A stretch of 64,000 nt of DNA. Origin: Chromatiaceae bacterium. GTDB lineage: Bacteria > Pseudomonadota > Gammaproteobacteria > Chromatiales > Chromatiaceae. A program made the position numbers and the translations under genes. The notes beneath the pieces were generated by a model that searched no databases, had not been told where the DNA came from, and saw only the letters and a program-made list of their open reading frames with translations. Positions 8,123-15,583 of the stretch are shown piece by piece (position 1 is the stretch's first letter; every line of letters starts with the position of its first letter). Location of the stretch: assembly GCA_024235255.1 (NCBI GenBank), contig JACKMT010000001.1, forward strand, positions 1-64,000, in the 5' to 3' direction.

Positions 8123-9389
8123 CGGAGCAGCGCTCGAAAACAAGCGCCTGAGCGATGTCATGCTGGCCATGGACGTGGTGGATACGCTGCGGCATCGACG
8201 GCTGCTGGTCGAGCGCGAACTGTTATCTGATCAGCGTGACGAGCAGCTGCTGCAGCGGCTGCGTGAGATATACCGGTCGCAGGGAATGGAGGTGGGCGAC
8301 GATGTGCTGCTGGCCGGCGTAGAGGCGCTGCGCCAGGAGCGTTTCACCTACCGACCGCCGCGCAAAAGCTTGGCGGTGCGGCTGGCTTATCTCTACGTGC
8401 AGCGCGGAAAGTGGGGCCTGCGTGCCACTGTTGCGCTGGCTGTAGTCCTGCTCGTCTGGCTGGGATACACCCTGCTTGTTTCCGGACCGGCCGCACAGCG
8501 CCTGGAGCAGCAGGTGGCACTGCTCAACGGCGAAATCGACGCCACCACCGAACGTATACAGAAGCTGGAACAGGAGGCGAATCGGATAGAGTCGGTGCTT
8601 GACAGATATGCCGACGATGTGCCGGCTGAATACCAGGAGGTCGCCGCCACCAAACTGACCGGTGCCAAAACCGCCGCTTTACACGCGGATAGGTTGATCG
8701 ATTCGGCCAACGCGCTGAATCAGGAGGCGAACTTGAACAGCGAAGATTTTTCCGGCCGTGCCGGAAAGGTGGAGGAGAAGCTTAAGCAGCAGCAGGCGTT
8801 GGTTTCCCAGTTGGATCAGGCACTCAGACAGTCGCGTACGCTGTTGGCTGATATCGACTCGCTGAAGATCTTTCCCAGCCAGCTCACCCAATTGAAGGAG
8901 GCTGCACTGGCCGTGGCTAAAGAGCGGGCGGGGGCAGAACTGGCGAAGCAATATTTTGAGAGCGGTATGAGCGCGCTGCTCGGCGGCCAGATCGACCAGG
9001 CCGAGGCAGCCTTGTTGGAGCTGCGGAGCCTGAACTCACAACTGCTGCAGAGCTACAGCCTGCAGGTGGTTTCCAGAGAAGGAGAGCAGAGCGGCGTGTG
9101 GCGGGTGCCGGAACGCAATCCCGATGCGCGCAACTACTATCTGATCGTAGAGGCGGTGGGCAGCGACGGACATGCGTTGACCATGACGGTTACCAACGAA
9201 GAGGACGGCAGCCGCGTGCAGACCCGGAAATGGGGCGTGCGTGTAAGCGAACGCACCTTCCGGCGGGTTGCTGCCGACAAGAGCGATGACGGCATCATAC
9301 AGGGGCGCCGGATCGGTGAAAAACGGCGCGGCTACCTGAAACCGGAGTATCTGGTGGATACCAACGGCGACGCCATTACCCAATGGTAG
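8115..9389 (+). CDS. Single-pass membrane coiled-coil protein (DUF6384-like)
   Basis: A 424-residue protein. Residues 1-85 are cytoplasmic and begin with NKRLSDVMLAMDVVDTLRHR. One transmembrane helix follows at about 100-118 (ATVALAVVLLVWLGYTLLV), then a coiled coil to about 310. The C-terminal globular domain at about 320-424 has alternating hydrophobic/polar strands (YYLIVEAVGSDGHALTMTV) and ends GDAITQW. I believe this is the family named DUF6384, but cannot confirm it. GTG is the likely start, overlapping the preceding gene by eight bases. The topology implies a membrane anchor between a cytoplasmic partner and an external domain. Confidence 0.75.
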   Translation: MTDGAALENKRLSDVMLAMDVVDTLRHRRLLVERELLSDQRDEQLLQRLREIYRSQGMEVGDDVLLAGVEALRQERFTYRPPRKSLAVRLAYLYVQRGKWGLRATVALAVVLLVWLGYTLLVSGPAAQRLEQQVALLNGEIDATTERIQKLEQEANRIESVLDRYADDVPAEYQEVAATKLTGAKTAALHADRLIDSANALNQEANLNSEDFSGRAGKVEEKLKQQQALVSQLDQALRQSRTLLADIDSLKIFPSQLTQLKEAALAVAKERAGAELAKQYFESGMSALLGGQIDQAEAALLELRSLNSQLLQSYSLQVVSREGEQSGVWRVPERNPDARNYYLIVEAVGSDGHALTMTVTNEEDGSRVQTRKWGVRVSERTFRRVAADKSDDGIIQGRRIGEKRRGYLKPEYLVDTNGDAITQW

Positions 9390-9562
9390 CGGCAGATAGG
9401 GTCTTGCCGTGAGGGAGCAGGGCGATAAACCCTGAAATTTGAGTAAAGGAGCAAAACGAATTGGACACCCGGGTTTTTCCCGAACAGACAATGCCTGCTG
9501 GCTGGGTGCCGGCGCCGGGTTTAGCCTCACTGCCTGTGCAAGCGCTCAGGCAGTAATACCGG

Positions 9563-11002
9563 TTGGACGACGGCATGTATACCGGTACACAGGCGCTGGG
9601 TTCCATCGACGGCGCACTGCATACAGCGCAGAGCCAGATTAATCAGTTGGAGCAGACCATAGAGCAGACGACGCAGCGACTGCTGGCTCTTGAGCGTGAG
9701 GAGATCGATCGTTTCCGCGATCTAGCCCGGATCCGGGTCGACCTGCTGGCCTCCGGAGAGATTATCAGCCATCTGGACGAAAGTGAGCGGACCACGGCCA
9801 GAATACTGGAGGAGCGCACTGAGGGTCAGGCGAAGCTGGCGCAGGAGATGCGCGAGTCGGAAGCGCGGCAGCAGTCGCTGGAGCGGATGCGCAGCGAACA
9901 GTCGCAGCGGGTCGAACAGGCTGAGACGCTGCTGGATCAGCGCGAAGCTGAGACGCAGCAGCGGTTGCAGGCCGATGCCGACTACCAACGGCAGCTGCAG
10001 ATTGCGCAGCAGGCAGAACGGGTTGCCAAGCATGCCGAAGAGAAGACCGAGTTGGCGCTGGCAGACCGCCAGGAGAAGGGTGAACCTTACCAGCAGGACG
10101 CGCTGTTCATCTATCTCTGGCAGCGGCGATACGGCACCTCAGAATACCGGGCCAACCCGCTGACGCGTGCGCTCGACGACTGGGTCGCCGGACTCTGCGG
10201 GTACGCCGATGCCCGCGCCAACTATGCCATGCTGAACGAGATTCCCCAGCGCCTTCAGGAGCATTCGGAGCAGGTGCGGACGCAGGCGAAAATCGAATTC
10301 GAAAAGTTGGCGCAGCTGGAGTCGCAGGCTGCTGAAGCTGACGGGATTCCGGCGCTGCAGCAGGCGCTGACCACCTCCCGGAACGCACTGGCGGAGCTGG
10401 ACGACCAGTTGGCAGAGCAGCAAAAACGAGATCAGGAGCTGCTGCACCGCAATGACGAGTATGCCGCCGGCGAGGACCGCTATTTCGCCCAGGCAACTCA
10501 ATATCTGGCTGCTGAACTGCGCCGCGACGACATCATGGAACTGCATCGGGATGCGCGGCTGACGCCGACACCGGAAGATGATGTCGTCATCGGACGGATC
10601 ATGGCGCTGCGCTCGGACAAGCAGCATATCGAGCAGAACCTGGAGCGGCACCGCACATTGCTAAAAACCCAGCGGGAGCGAATCAGCGAGCTGGAGTCGT
10701 TGCGATTGGAGTTCAAGCGACAGCGTTACGACGGCAGCAGCTCGGTTTTTGCGGACGGTACCCTGGTCGGCATGATGTTGAACGAATTTCTCAAAGGCGT
10801 GCTAAGCCGCGACGGCTTATGGCAGGAGATCAGGCGCCAGCACAGCCGCCGCACCACCCATTCCAATCCGGATTTCGGCACCGGCGGATTCTCCCGCCGC
10901 CGTTCCACCTGGGGCAGCGGCGGCAGTTGGGGCGGGCTCGGCGGCCGCGGCGGTGGTGGGCTCGGCGGTGGCGGCGGCTTCAAGACCGGCGGCGGGTTTT
11001 GA
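9563..11002 (+). CDS. Coiled-coil protein with glycine-rich tail (third of three)
   Basis: A 479-residue protein. It is coiled coil over about 15-165, has a compact segment at 170-225 (FIYLWQRRYGTSEYRANPLTRALDDW), more coiled coil at 235-395, and a Ser/Gly/Arg-rich tail from 440 ending in glycine repeats (WGGLGGRGGGGLGGGGG). There is no signal peptide or membrane helix. The start is uncertain: TTG 9563 or ATG 9575, neither with a clear Shine-Dalgarno site. It follows the membrane protein after about 170 bases and is probably in the same unit. The low-complexity tail suggests assembly or surface adhesion, but that is inference. Confidence 0.7.
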   Translation: MDDGMYTGTQALGSIDGALHTAQSQINQLEQTIEQTTQRLLALEREEIDRFRDLARIRVDLLASGEIISHLDESERTTARILEERTEGQAKLAQEMRESEARQQSLERMRSEQSQRVEQAETLLDQREAETQQRLQADADYQRQLQIAQQAERVAKHAEEKTELALADRQEKGEPYQQDALFIYLWQRRYGTSEYRANPLTRALDDWVAGLCGYADARANYAMLNEIPQRLQEHSEQVRTQAKIEFEKLAQLESQAAEADGIPALQQALTTSRNALAELDDQLAEQQKRDQELLHRNDEYAAGEDRYFAQATQYLAAELRRDDIMELHRDARLTPTPEDDVVIGRIMALRSDKQHIEQNLERHRTLLKTQRERISELESLRLEFKRQRYDGSSSVFADGTLVGMMLNEFLKGVLSRDGLWQEIRRQHSRRTTHSNPDFGTGGFSRRRSTWGSGGSWGGLGGRGGGGLGGGGGFKTGGGF

Positions 11003-11044
11003 GACCGATGTTAGCAATAGCATTCTACATAGACACGTTATGTT

Positions 11045-11440
11045 TTATGAAGACACAGATACCAATTCCAAATACTTCACAAATGGATCGAAATCTTTAT
11101 CTGAATATAACAAAGGAAGCGAGTTCTCTATGCAGAATGTGGCAATAATGACATCCGTTGTTTTTCTGACGGTTATACCTTTCTTTCTGAGTGCTCGATA
11201 ATTTTCGGCACACGCTAAAACCATCGAAGGCCGGAACATCTCATACACTTCAAGCGTGGAAAGCGCCTGCTTGGCTGAATTGTAATCCCTGTCATGCCTG
11301 AAGCCTTGAAGAAACTCAAGAAATATAATGTCACCTATTGCTACTGTCCCGTCAATGAGGGCAGCATCCAAAGCATTTGTTTTGTTGTTCTCACAGCCAT
11401 TGAAATAGTCGATCCAAATGCTCGTATCAACAAGGATCAC
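11045..11440 (-). CDS. PIN-domain toxin (VapC-like), second copy
   Basis: A 131-residue PIN-domain ribonuclease-type toxin. It opens with MILVDTSIWIDYFNG (catalytic Asp5), has a Glu in IIFLEFLQGF and late acidic residues in RKTTDVIIATF and LYSDKDFDPF. It is translated downstream of the antitoxin with an ATGA overlap. It is only distantly similar to the PIN protein at 2.0 kb, so the two are independent acquisitions rather than a duplication. Confidence 0.9.
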   Translation of the reverse strand: MILVDTSIWIDYFNGCENNKTNALDAALIDGTVAIGDIIFLEFLQGFRHDRDYNSAKQALSTLEVYEMFRPSMVLACAENYRALRKKGITVRKTTDVIIATFCIENSLPLLYSDKDFDPFVKYLELVSVSS

Positions 11441-11631
11441 TTGCCGCCTCTCATCTCATCCAAATCGCCTTCCCAGCGTAGCTTACCCCGTAGCTTCCTT
11501 ATTGCCTGCTGCTGATTTTGTCGTACTAACAATCTGAGCCCGAGCTCCACTGCCTCCTTCTTGGTTCCGGCTCCGCTTGCCTTTAGCGCTGCGGTCATCA
11601 GATCATCATCAATTACTATATTTGTTCTCAT
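11437..11631 (-). CDS. VapB-type antitoxin
   Basis: A 64-residue ribbon-helix-helix antitoxin of the DUF2191/VapB kind: MRTNIVIDDDLMTAAL is the N-terminal strand and first helix, KKEAVELGLRLLV the second helix, and the charged C-terminus (LRWEGDLDEMR) would wrap the toxin. I start it at ATG 11631 because the RHH strand begins there, although the frame is open upstream. It overlaps the toxin gene by four bases. Confidence 0.88.
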   Translation of the reverse strand: MRTNIVIDDDLMTAALKASGAGTKKEAVELGLRLLVRQNQQQAIRKLRGKLRWEGDLDEMRGGK

Positions 11632-11908
11632 AAAATATCCAGTGTGTACATTTAACATTTGTTTACACACCATAGCAGGAGAAATGAAACATAACAATGT
11701 GCTTAAGTCGTTCGATGTGCTCACTCGGATGCTCCGCATCATCGTTGGTCCGCCCCGCTTTGCCACCTTTGATTACTACCTCAGTGAGAAGCAGTCTATC
11801 CGAGGCGTTCGCATACAAACCGTGGCCACTCTTGCTGCAGATGGCTCACATATAGCTGACTCTCCGCGCAGTGGTGACTGCCAATAATCCTCTGTTTTCA
11901 CTCGACTG

Positions 11909-12265
11909 CTAACGGCTCTGCTCCACCACCTCTCCCATACGGCTGCCTACTTTGAGTCTGCCTTGGTAGATGGTTGTGGTGCCGAAGCGGGGATCGCCCT
12001 TCGCATCTTTCGTCCAGGCATTCTGCTCCCAAGTCCACATATGGCCATCCCGCGAATCCAGGATGAACACTTTGGGACTAGCCGACGCAGAGTTGATCGA
12101 AGCGCCGCCTTCGTGCAGCACGATCGCACGGTATCTGCCATCCTCCTGCGCACAAAGCGATGCTGAGGGCAGCACGCAAGCACATACTGTGGTGAACAGG
12201 AGTATGCGTCGGAAATTTCCTGCCGGTGTTTCAACACGGCGACCGAAAATAGATAATTTAATCAT
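11909..12265 (-). CDS. Small secreted protein of unknown function
   Basis: A 118-residue protein with a basic N-terminus and a signal peptide (hydrophobic ILLFTTVCACVLPSASLCA, cleavage after about residue 39). The mature part is about 80 residues with KVFILDSRDGHMWTWEQN and TTTIYQGRLKVGSRMG, which suggests a small beta-rich domain. I do not recognise the family. The start at 12265 is chosen for the signal peptide; no good Shine-Dalgarno site is visible. The 277 bases between it and the antitoxin gene hold nothing I can support. Confidence 0.55.
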   Translation of the reverse strand: MIKLSIFGRRVETPAGNFRRILLFTTVCACVLPSASLCAQEDGRYRAIVLHEGGASINSASASPKVFILDSRDGHMWTWEQNAWTKDAKGDPRFGTTTIYQGRLKVGSRMGEVVEQSR

Positions 12266-12525
12266 GTAAAACAATCCATTAAGTTGTTGCTTTAAATTGA
12301 ATTCTGACTTTATGCAGCGCGATTGCACAAGCGACGCCAAACCGATTGGACCTCGGTAGAATACGCTGATACCAACAAGCCTGAAAAGACCAGCTCGATC
12401 AGCATCGGCGCGGTTGATGGTCTAACCTTAACTTTTGTACCTAGGATGCAGATGCCCGTTGTCTGTGGAACAGTTACGATGATATTTATGGACTTCACTG
12501 CTCGCACCAACCTAATATGCCAAGT

Positions 12526-13119
12526 ATGAAAACCATCAAAAGATTACTGTTACTGTTAGCGGTTGTGCTGCTATCCGGCTGCACCACGACGCCGCCGTCG
12601 CGTTTTTATGTGCTGACACCGCAAACCTCGGCGCCGGCTGGTGCCATGCTGTCCAATCTTGTTGTCGGCGTCGGTCCGGTCAGATTGGTCGACTATCTGG
12701 AGCGCCCGCAGATCGTCGCCCGGGATAGTGAAAACCAGCTTAAGATAGAGGAGTTCGACCGCTGGGGAGGTACGCTGGAAGCCAATATCACCTGGGTCAT
12801 GGCGGAGAATCTGTCGCAGGCGCTGGGCACGGATGGGGTGGTCACTTTTCCCTGGGAGCGTGCGGTGGTACCCGATTATCAGATTGCGCTAGATATACGC
12901 CGGTTTGATCCCGCTCCCAACAATCAGGTTCTGCTCAGCGCTCAATGGCGTATACTGGGGGACGAGGGGAGACAGCTTTACGCGATCGAAATATCCGAGT
13001 TCAGTGAAGCGATGGAAGGCCCAGGCTTCGCCGCCCAAGTCGCAGCGCAGAGTCGGGCGCTGGCACGCCTGAGCGATGCCGTTGCCGCCCGCATCGGCAA
13101 GCTCGGACCCGGCAAGTGA
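12526..13119 (+). CDS. PqiC/YmbA-type ABC transport auxiliary lipoprotein
   Basis: A 197-residue lipoprotein with lipobox LSGC (Cys about 19) and the family signature RFYVLTPQ just after it, then VGVGPVRLVDYLERPQIV and LAQNLSQAL-like helices. The family (ABC_trans_aux, PqiC) is an outer-membrane lipoprotein that works with MCE-type lipid transport proteins such as PqiAB. Here no pqiA or pqiB lies alongside, so it is an orphan or acts with a system elsewhere. I start it at ATG 12526, which gives the best lipoprotein signal. The 260 bases upstream hold no supported gene. Confidence 0.85.
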   Translation: MKTIKRLLLLLAVVLLSGCTTTPPSRFYVLTPQTSAPAGAMLSNLVVGVGPVRLVDYLERPQIVARDSENQLKIEEFDRWGGTLEANITWVMAENLSQALGTDGVVTFPWERAVVPDYQIALDIRRFDPAPNNQVLLSAQWRILGDEGRQLYAIEISEFSEAMEGPGFAAQVAAQSRALARLSDAVAARIGKLGPGK

Positions 13120-13158
13120 AAGCCAAATGTTATTCGCGTAATCCAGGCGTTCCATCTC

Positions 13159-13247
13159 TCGTCATCCCGGCGAAGGCCGGTTTCCAGGTGTACCTCCGGT
13201 GTTCTCCTGCCACGCTCCCAGGATCCCGGCCTTCGCCGGGATGACGA
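13159..13247. repeat. Perfect 22-bp inverted repeat, REP-like hairpin
   Basis: Arms of 22 bases at 13159-13180 and 13226-13247 are exact reverse complements (core TCATCCCGGCGAAGGCCGG) around a 45-base loop. It sits between two convergent genes and could act as a bidirectional terminator or mRNA stabiliser. The sequence resembles the widespread CGTCATTCCCGCGAAGGCGGG class of bacterial palindromes. Confidence 0.85.
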
Positions 13248-13279
13248 GGGACCCGGTATATTGCCATGACCAGCAATCC

Positions 13280-15580
13280 TCAAAACAGATTCAGCTGATC
13301 CGCGGTTAACCGTTCAAAACTATCGCCGACGAAATGTAAAATCCCATCGGCCGCCGGTGCTAACTGCGCATCCGCATAGTGTTGGTAATCGATCACACTG
13401 TGCAGGTTGTCCAGCGGCTCGGGACCATTGACTGTGATCAAATAACTGACCCACCGTCCAACCTTTTTCGCTTTGCGCGCCGCCTGTACATGCGGCGGCA
13501 GGTTGCGCCGATATTCGTCCAGCCTGCGCCTCAACCGCTTGCGGTAGACCAGCTGAGCGTCGAGTTCCCCGGCATTTAACGCTTTGGCAGTGGCACGCAC
13601 GTACTCGCGATACGGCTGCCCGAAGAACACCCGGCGATAGAGCTCCCGCTGAAAGTTTTGGGCAAGCGGTGTCCAGTCGCTGCGCACGCTCTCCAGCCCT
13701 TTGAAGCGCAACTCGAGTTCGCCGCTGCGATTGCGTAAGGAACCCGCATAGCGTTTCTTACTGCCGGTTTCCGCGCCGCGGATGGTGGGCATCAGGAAAC
13801 GGATGAAGTGCGTTTCGAACTCGATCTCAAGCAAAGATTCGAGCTTGAACTCCCGCTGCAGCTGTTCATCCCACCACCGGTTGAGCTGCTGCGCCAGCAT
13901 GCGTCCGGTCGCGATCGATTGATCTTCGGAGAATTTCGCTCCGAGCAGCACGAACAGCGAGTCGGTATCGCCGTAGATGACGCGGTAGCCCTGCTGCTCC
14001 AGCCAGTCGCGGCTGCGGGTGATGATCTGATGCCCGCGCCGGGTGATGCTGCTGGCCAGCTGCGGATCGTAGAAGCGGCAGCCGCCGGAGCCGAGCACGC
14101 CGTAAAACGAGTTCATGATGATCTTGACCGCCTGCGACAACGCGTTGTTCTGCTCCTGCTTGGCGCGGTCGCGCTGCCGCCACAGGTCGGTGATGATCTC
14201 CGGCAGGATGCTCTGGGTGCGCGAGAAGCGCGCGCCTAGATAACCGGGTATGGCGTCATCCCCAGGACGCGCCATGCCGAACGGATCGATGCGGTAGGTG
14301 CGGATGATGCTGGGGTAGAGGCTTTTGAAATCGAGCACCAGGACATTGTCATAGAGGCCGGGCTGCGACTCCATCACGTAGCCGCCCGGGCTGGTGTCGC
14401 TGAAGCTGCGAGTGCCGACATCGAACGCCACCGCGCCGGCCCGGTGCAGCCGCGGCAGGTAGAGATTGTCGAAAGCGGCCACGGAGCCGCCCTGACGGCC
14501 CAGCGTGAGCCCGGTCATGCGCGCACGCTGCAGGCAGAAATTGATCAGGTCGGTTTTGGCGAAGATCCGCTCCACCAGGCGGCAGTCCGCCAGATTGTAT
14601 GCCGCCAGCGCAGGCCGGTCGTCGCGGAAGAGGCGCCGGATCTCGGCAATTTTATCCGCGCCATCGGCAATCAGTTTACCTTCGCCCAGCAGCGTCTGCG
14701 CCACATGATTCAGGCTGAAACTCGGAAATGACCAGAATGCGGCGCGCAGATTGTCGATGCCGTCCAGCGCCACCCGGCCCGGAATCGAGGCGATGCGCTG
14801 TTGGCCCGATTGCTGCGGCTGCAGGATAGCGGCCGGCTCGCCGCCGCGTCCAAGCTGGAAGGGGATATGCAGCCTGCGGCAGCGCCGCTCCAGGTAGTCG
14901 AGGTCGAAGTTGATCAGATTCCAGCCGAGAATTAGATCGGGGTCGACGCGCGCGAACGCACCGAGAAACCCGCGCAGCAGTGCCGCTTCATCGGCAAACC
15001 AGCTGAGCGGCAGATCGCTCGGCCAGTCCGCAGCCTCGCCCTGGATCAGGACCGCCGCTTCGCCCTGACCGCAATAGGCGATGGAGATGATCTCCCCCTG
15101 CATGCCGTCGGTTTCGATATCCAGACTCAGATAACGCAATGCCGGCTGCAGCGCTGTGGGTTTCAGCCTGAGATGGGTCAGTTCGCGGTACCCGGGTCTG
15201 CAAGTGAGGTTACCCTCGGCGCTGAAGGCGGCAGTGACGAAGCGCTCCATCAGCAACCTGTCCGACGGTTTGATGTCCGACTCATACAGCAGCAGGCCGC
15301 TGCCTGTAGCGAGCTCGCGCAGCCGCCGCAGCTCCCCCTGTTGGCGGAAGTAGAGTCCGTCGACGGGGCTGCCTCCGAGATCGGTCAGCGCAAGCTGCCT
15401 GCGTTCGCAGTCGATACCGGTCGGAAGCGCTGCATCCCGGCCGACGAAACAGACCGCCTGTTGCGCAGGAAAGTACAGGCGCAGTGCACCCTGTTCTGTC
15501 CAGGCCCAGTACCAGATCTCTATCCCGGACGGGGTGTCGCGCCAGTGCCGGGTCAGCAGGAAACCCGCAACCTGCTGCAT
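13280..15580 (-). CDS. polB: DNA polymerase II (family B)
   Basis: A 766-residue family B polymerase with 3'-5' proofreading, used in replication restart and translesion synthesis. Exonuclease motifs are visible as LSLDIETDGMQG (Exo I), NLINFDLDYLERR (Exo II) and AYNLADCRLVERI (Exo III). Polymerase motifs are DFKSLYPSIIRTYRIDP (A), IMNSFYGVLGS (B) and VIYGDTDSLFVLLG (C), with KKRYAG following. The length agrees with E. coli Pol II (783). It ends with a short PCNA/clamp-like tail (LTADQLNLF). Its start is only 3 bases after the stop of ybbP, so it is probably the last gene of the ybbA-ybbP-polB unit. Confidence 0.96.
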   Translation of the reverse strand: MQQVAGFLLTRHWRDTPSGIEIWYWAWTEQGALRLYFPAQQAVCFVGRDAALPTGIDCERRQLALTDLGGSPVDGLYFRQQGELRRLRELATGSGLLLYESDIKPSDRLLMERFVTAAFSAEGNLTCRPGYRELTHLRLKPTALQPALRYLSLDIETDGMQGEIISIAYCGQGEAAVLIQGEAADWPSDLPLSWFADEAALLRGFLGAFARVDPDLILGWNLINFDLDYLERRCRRLHIPFQLGRGGEPAAILQPQQSGQQRIASIPGRVALDGIDNLRAAFWSFPSFSLNHVAQTLLGEGKLIADGADKIAEIRRLFRDDRPALAAYNLADCRLVERIFAKTDLINFCLQRARMTGLTLGRQGGSVAAFDNLYLPRLHRAGAVAFDVGTRSFSDTSPGGYVMESQPGLYDNVLVLDFKSLYPSIIRTYRIDPFGMARPGDDAIPGYLGARFSRTQSILPEIITDLWRQRDRAKQEQNNALSQAVKIIMNSFYGVLGSGGCRFYDPQLASSITRRGHQIITRSRDWLEQQGYRVIYGDTDSLFVLLGAKFSEDQSIATGRMLAQQLNRWWDEQLQREFKLESLLEIEFETHFIRFLMPTIRGAETGSKKRYAGSLRNRSGELELRFKGLESVRSDWTPLAQNFQRELYRRVFFGQPYREYVRATAKALNAGELDAQLVYRKRLRRRLDEYRRNLPPHVQAARKAKKVGRWVSYLITVNGPEPLDNLHSVIDYQHYADAQLAPAADGILHFVGDSFERLTADQLNLF

Positions 15581-15583
15581 GGT

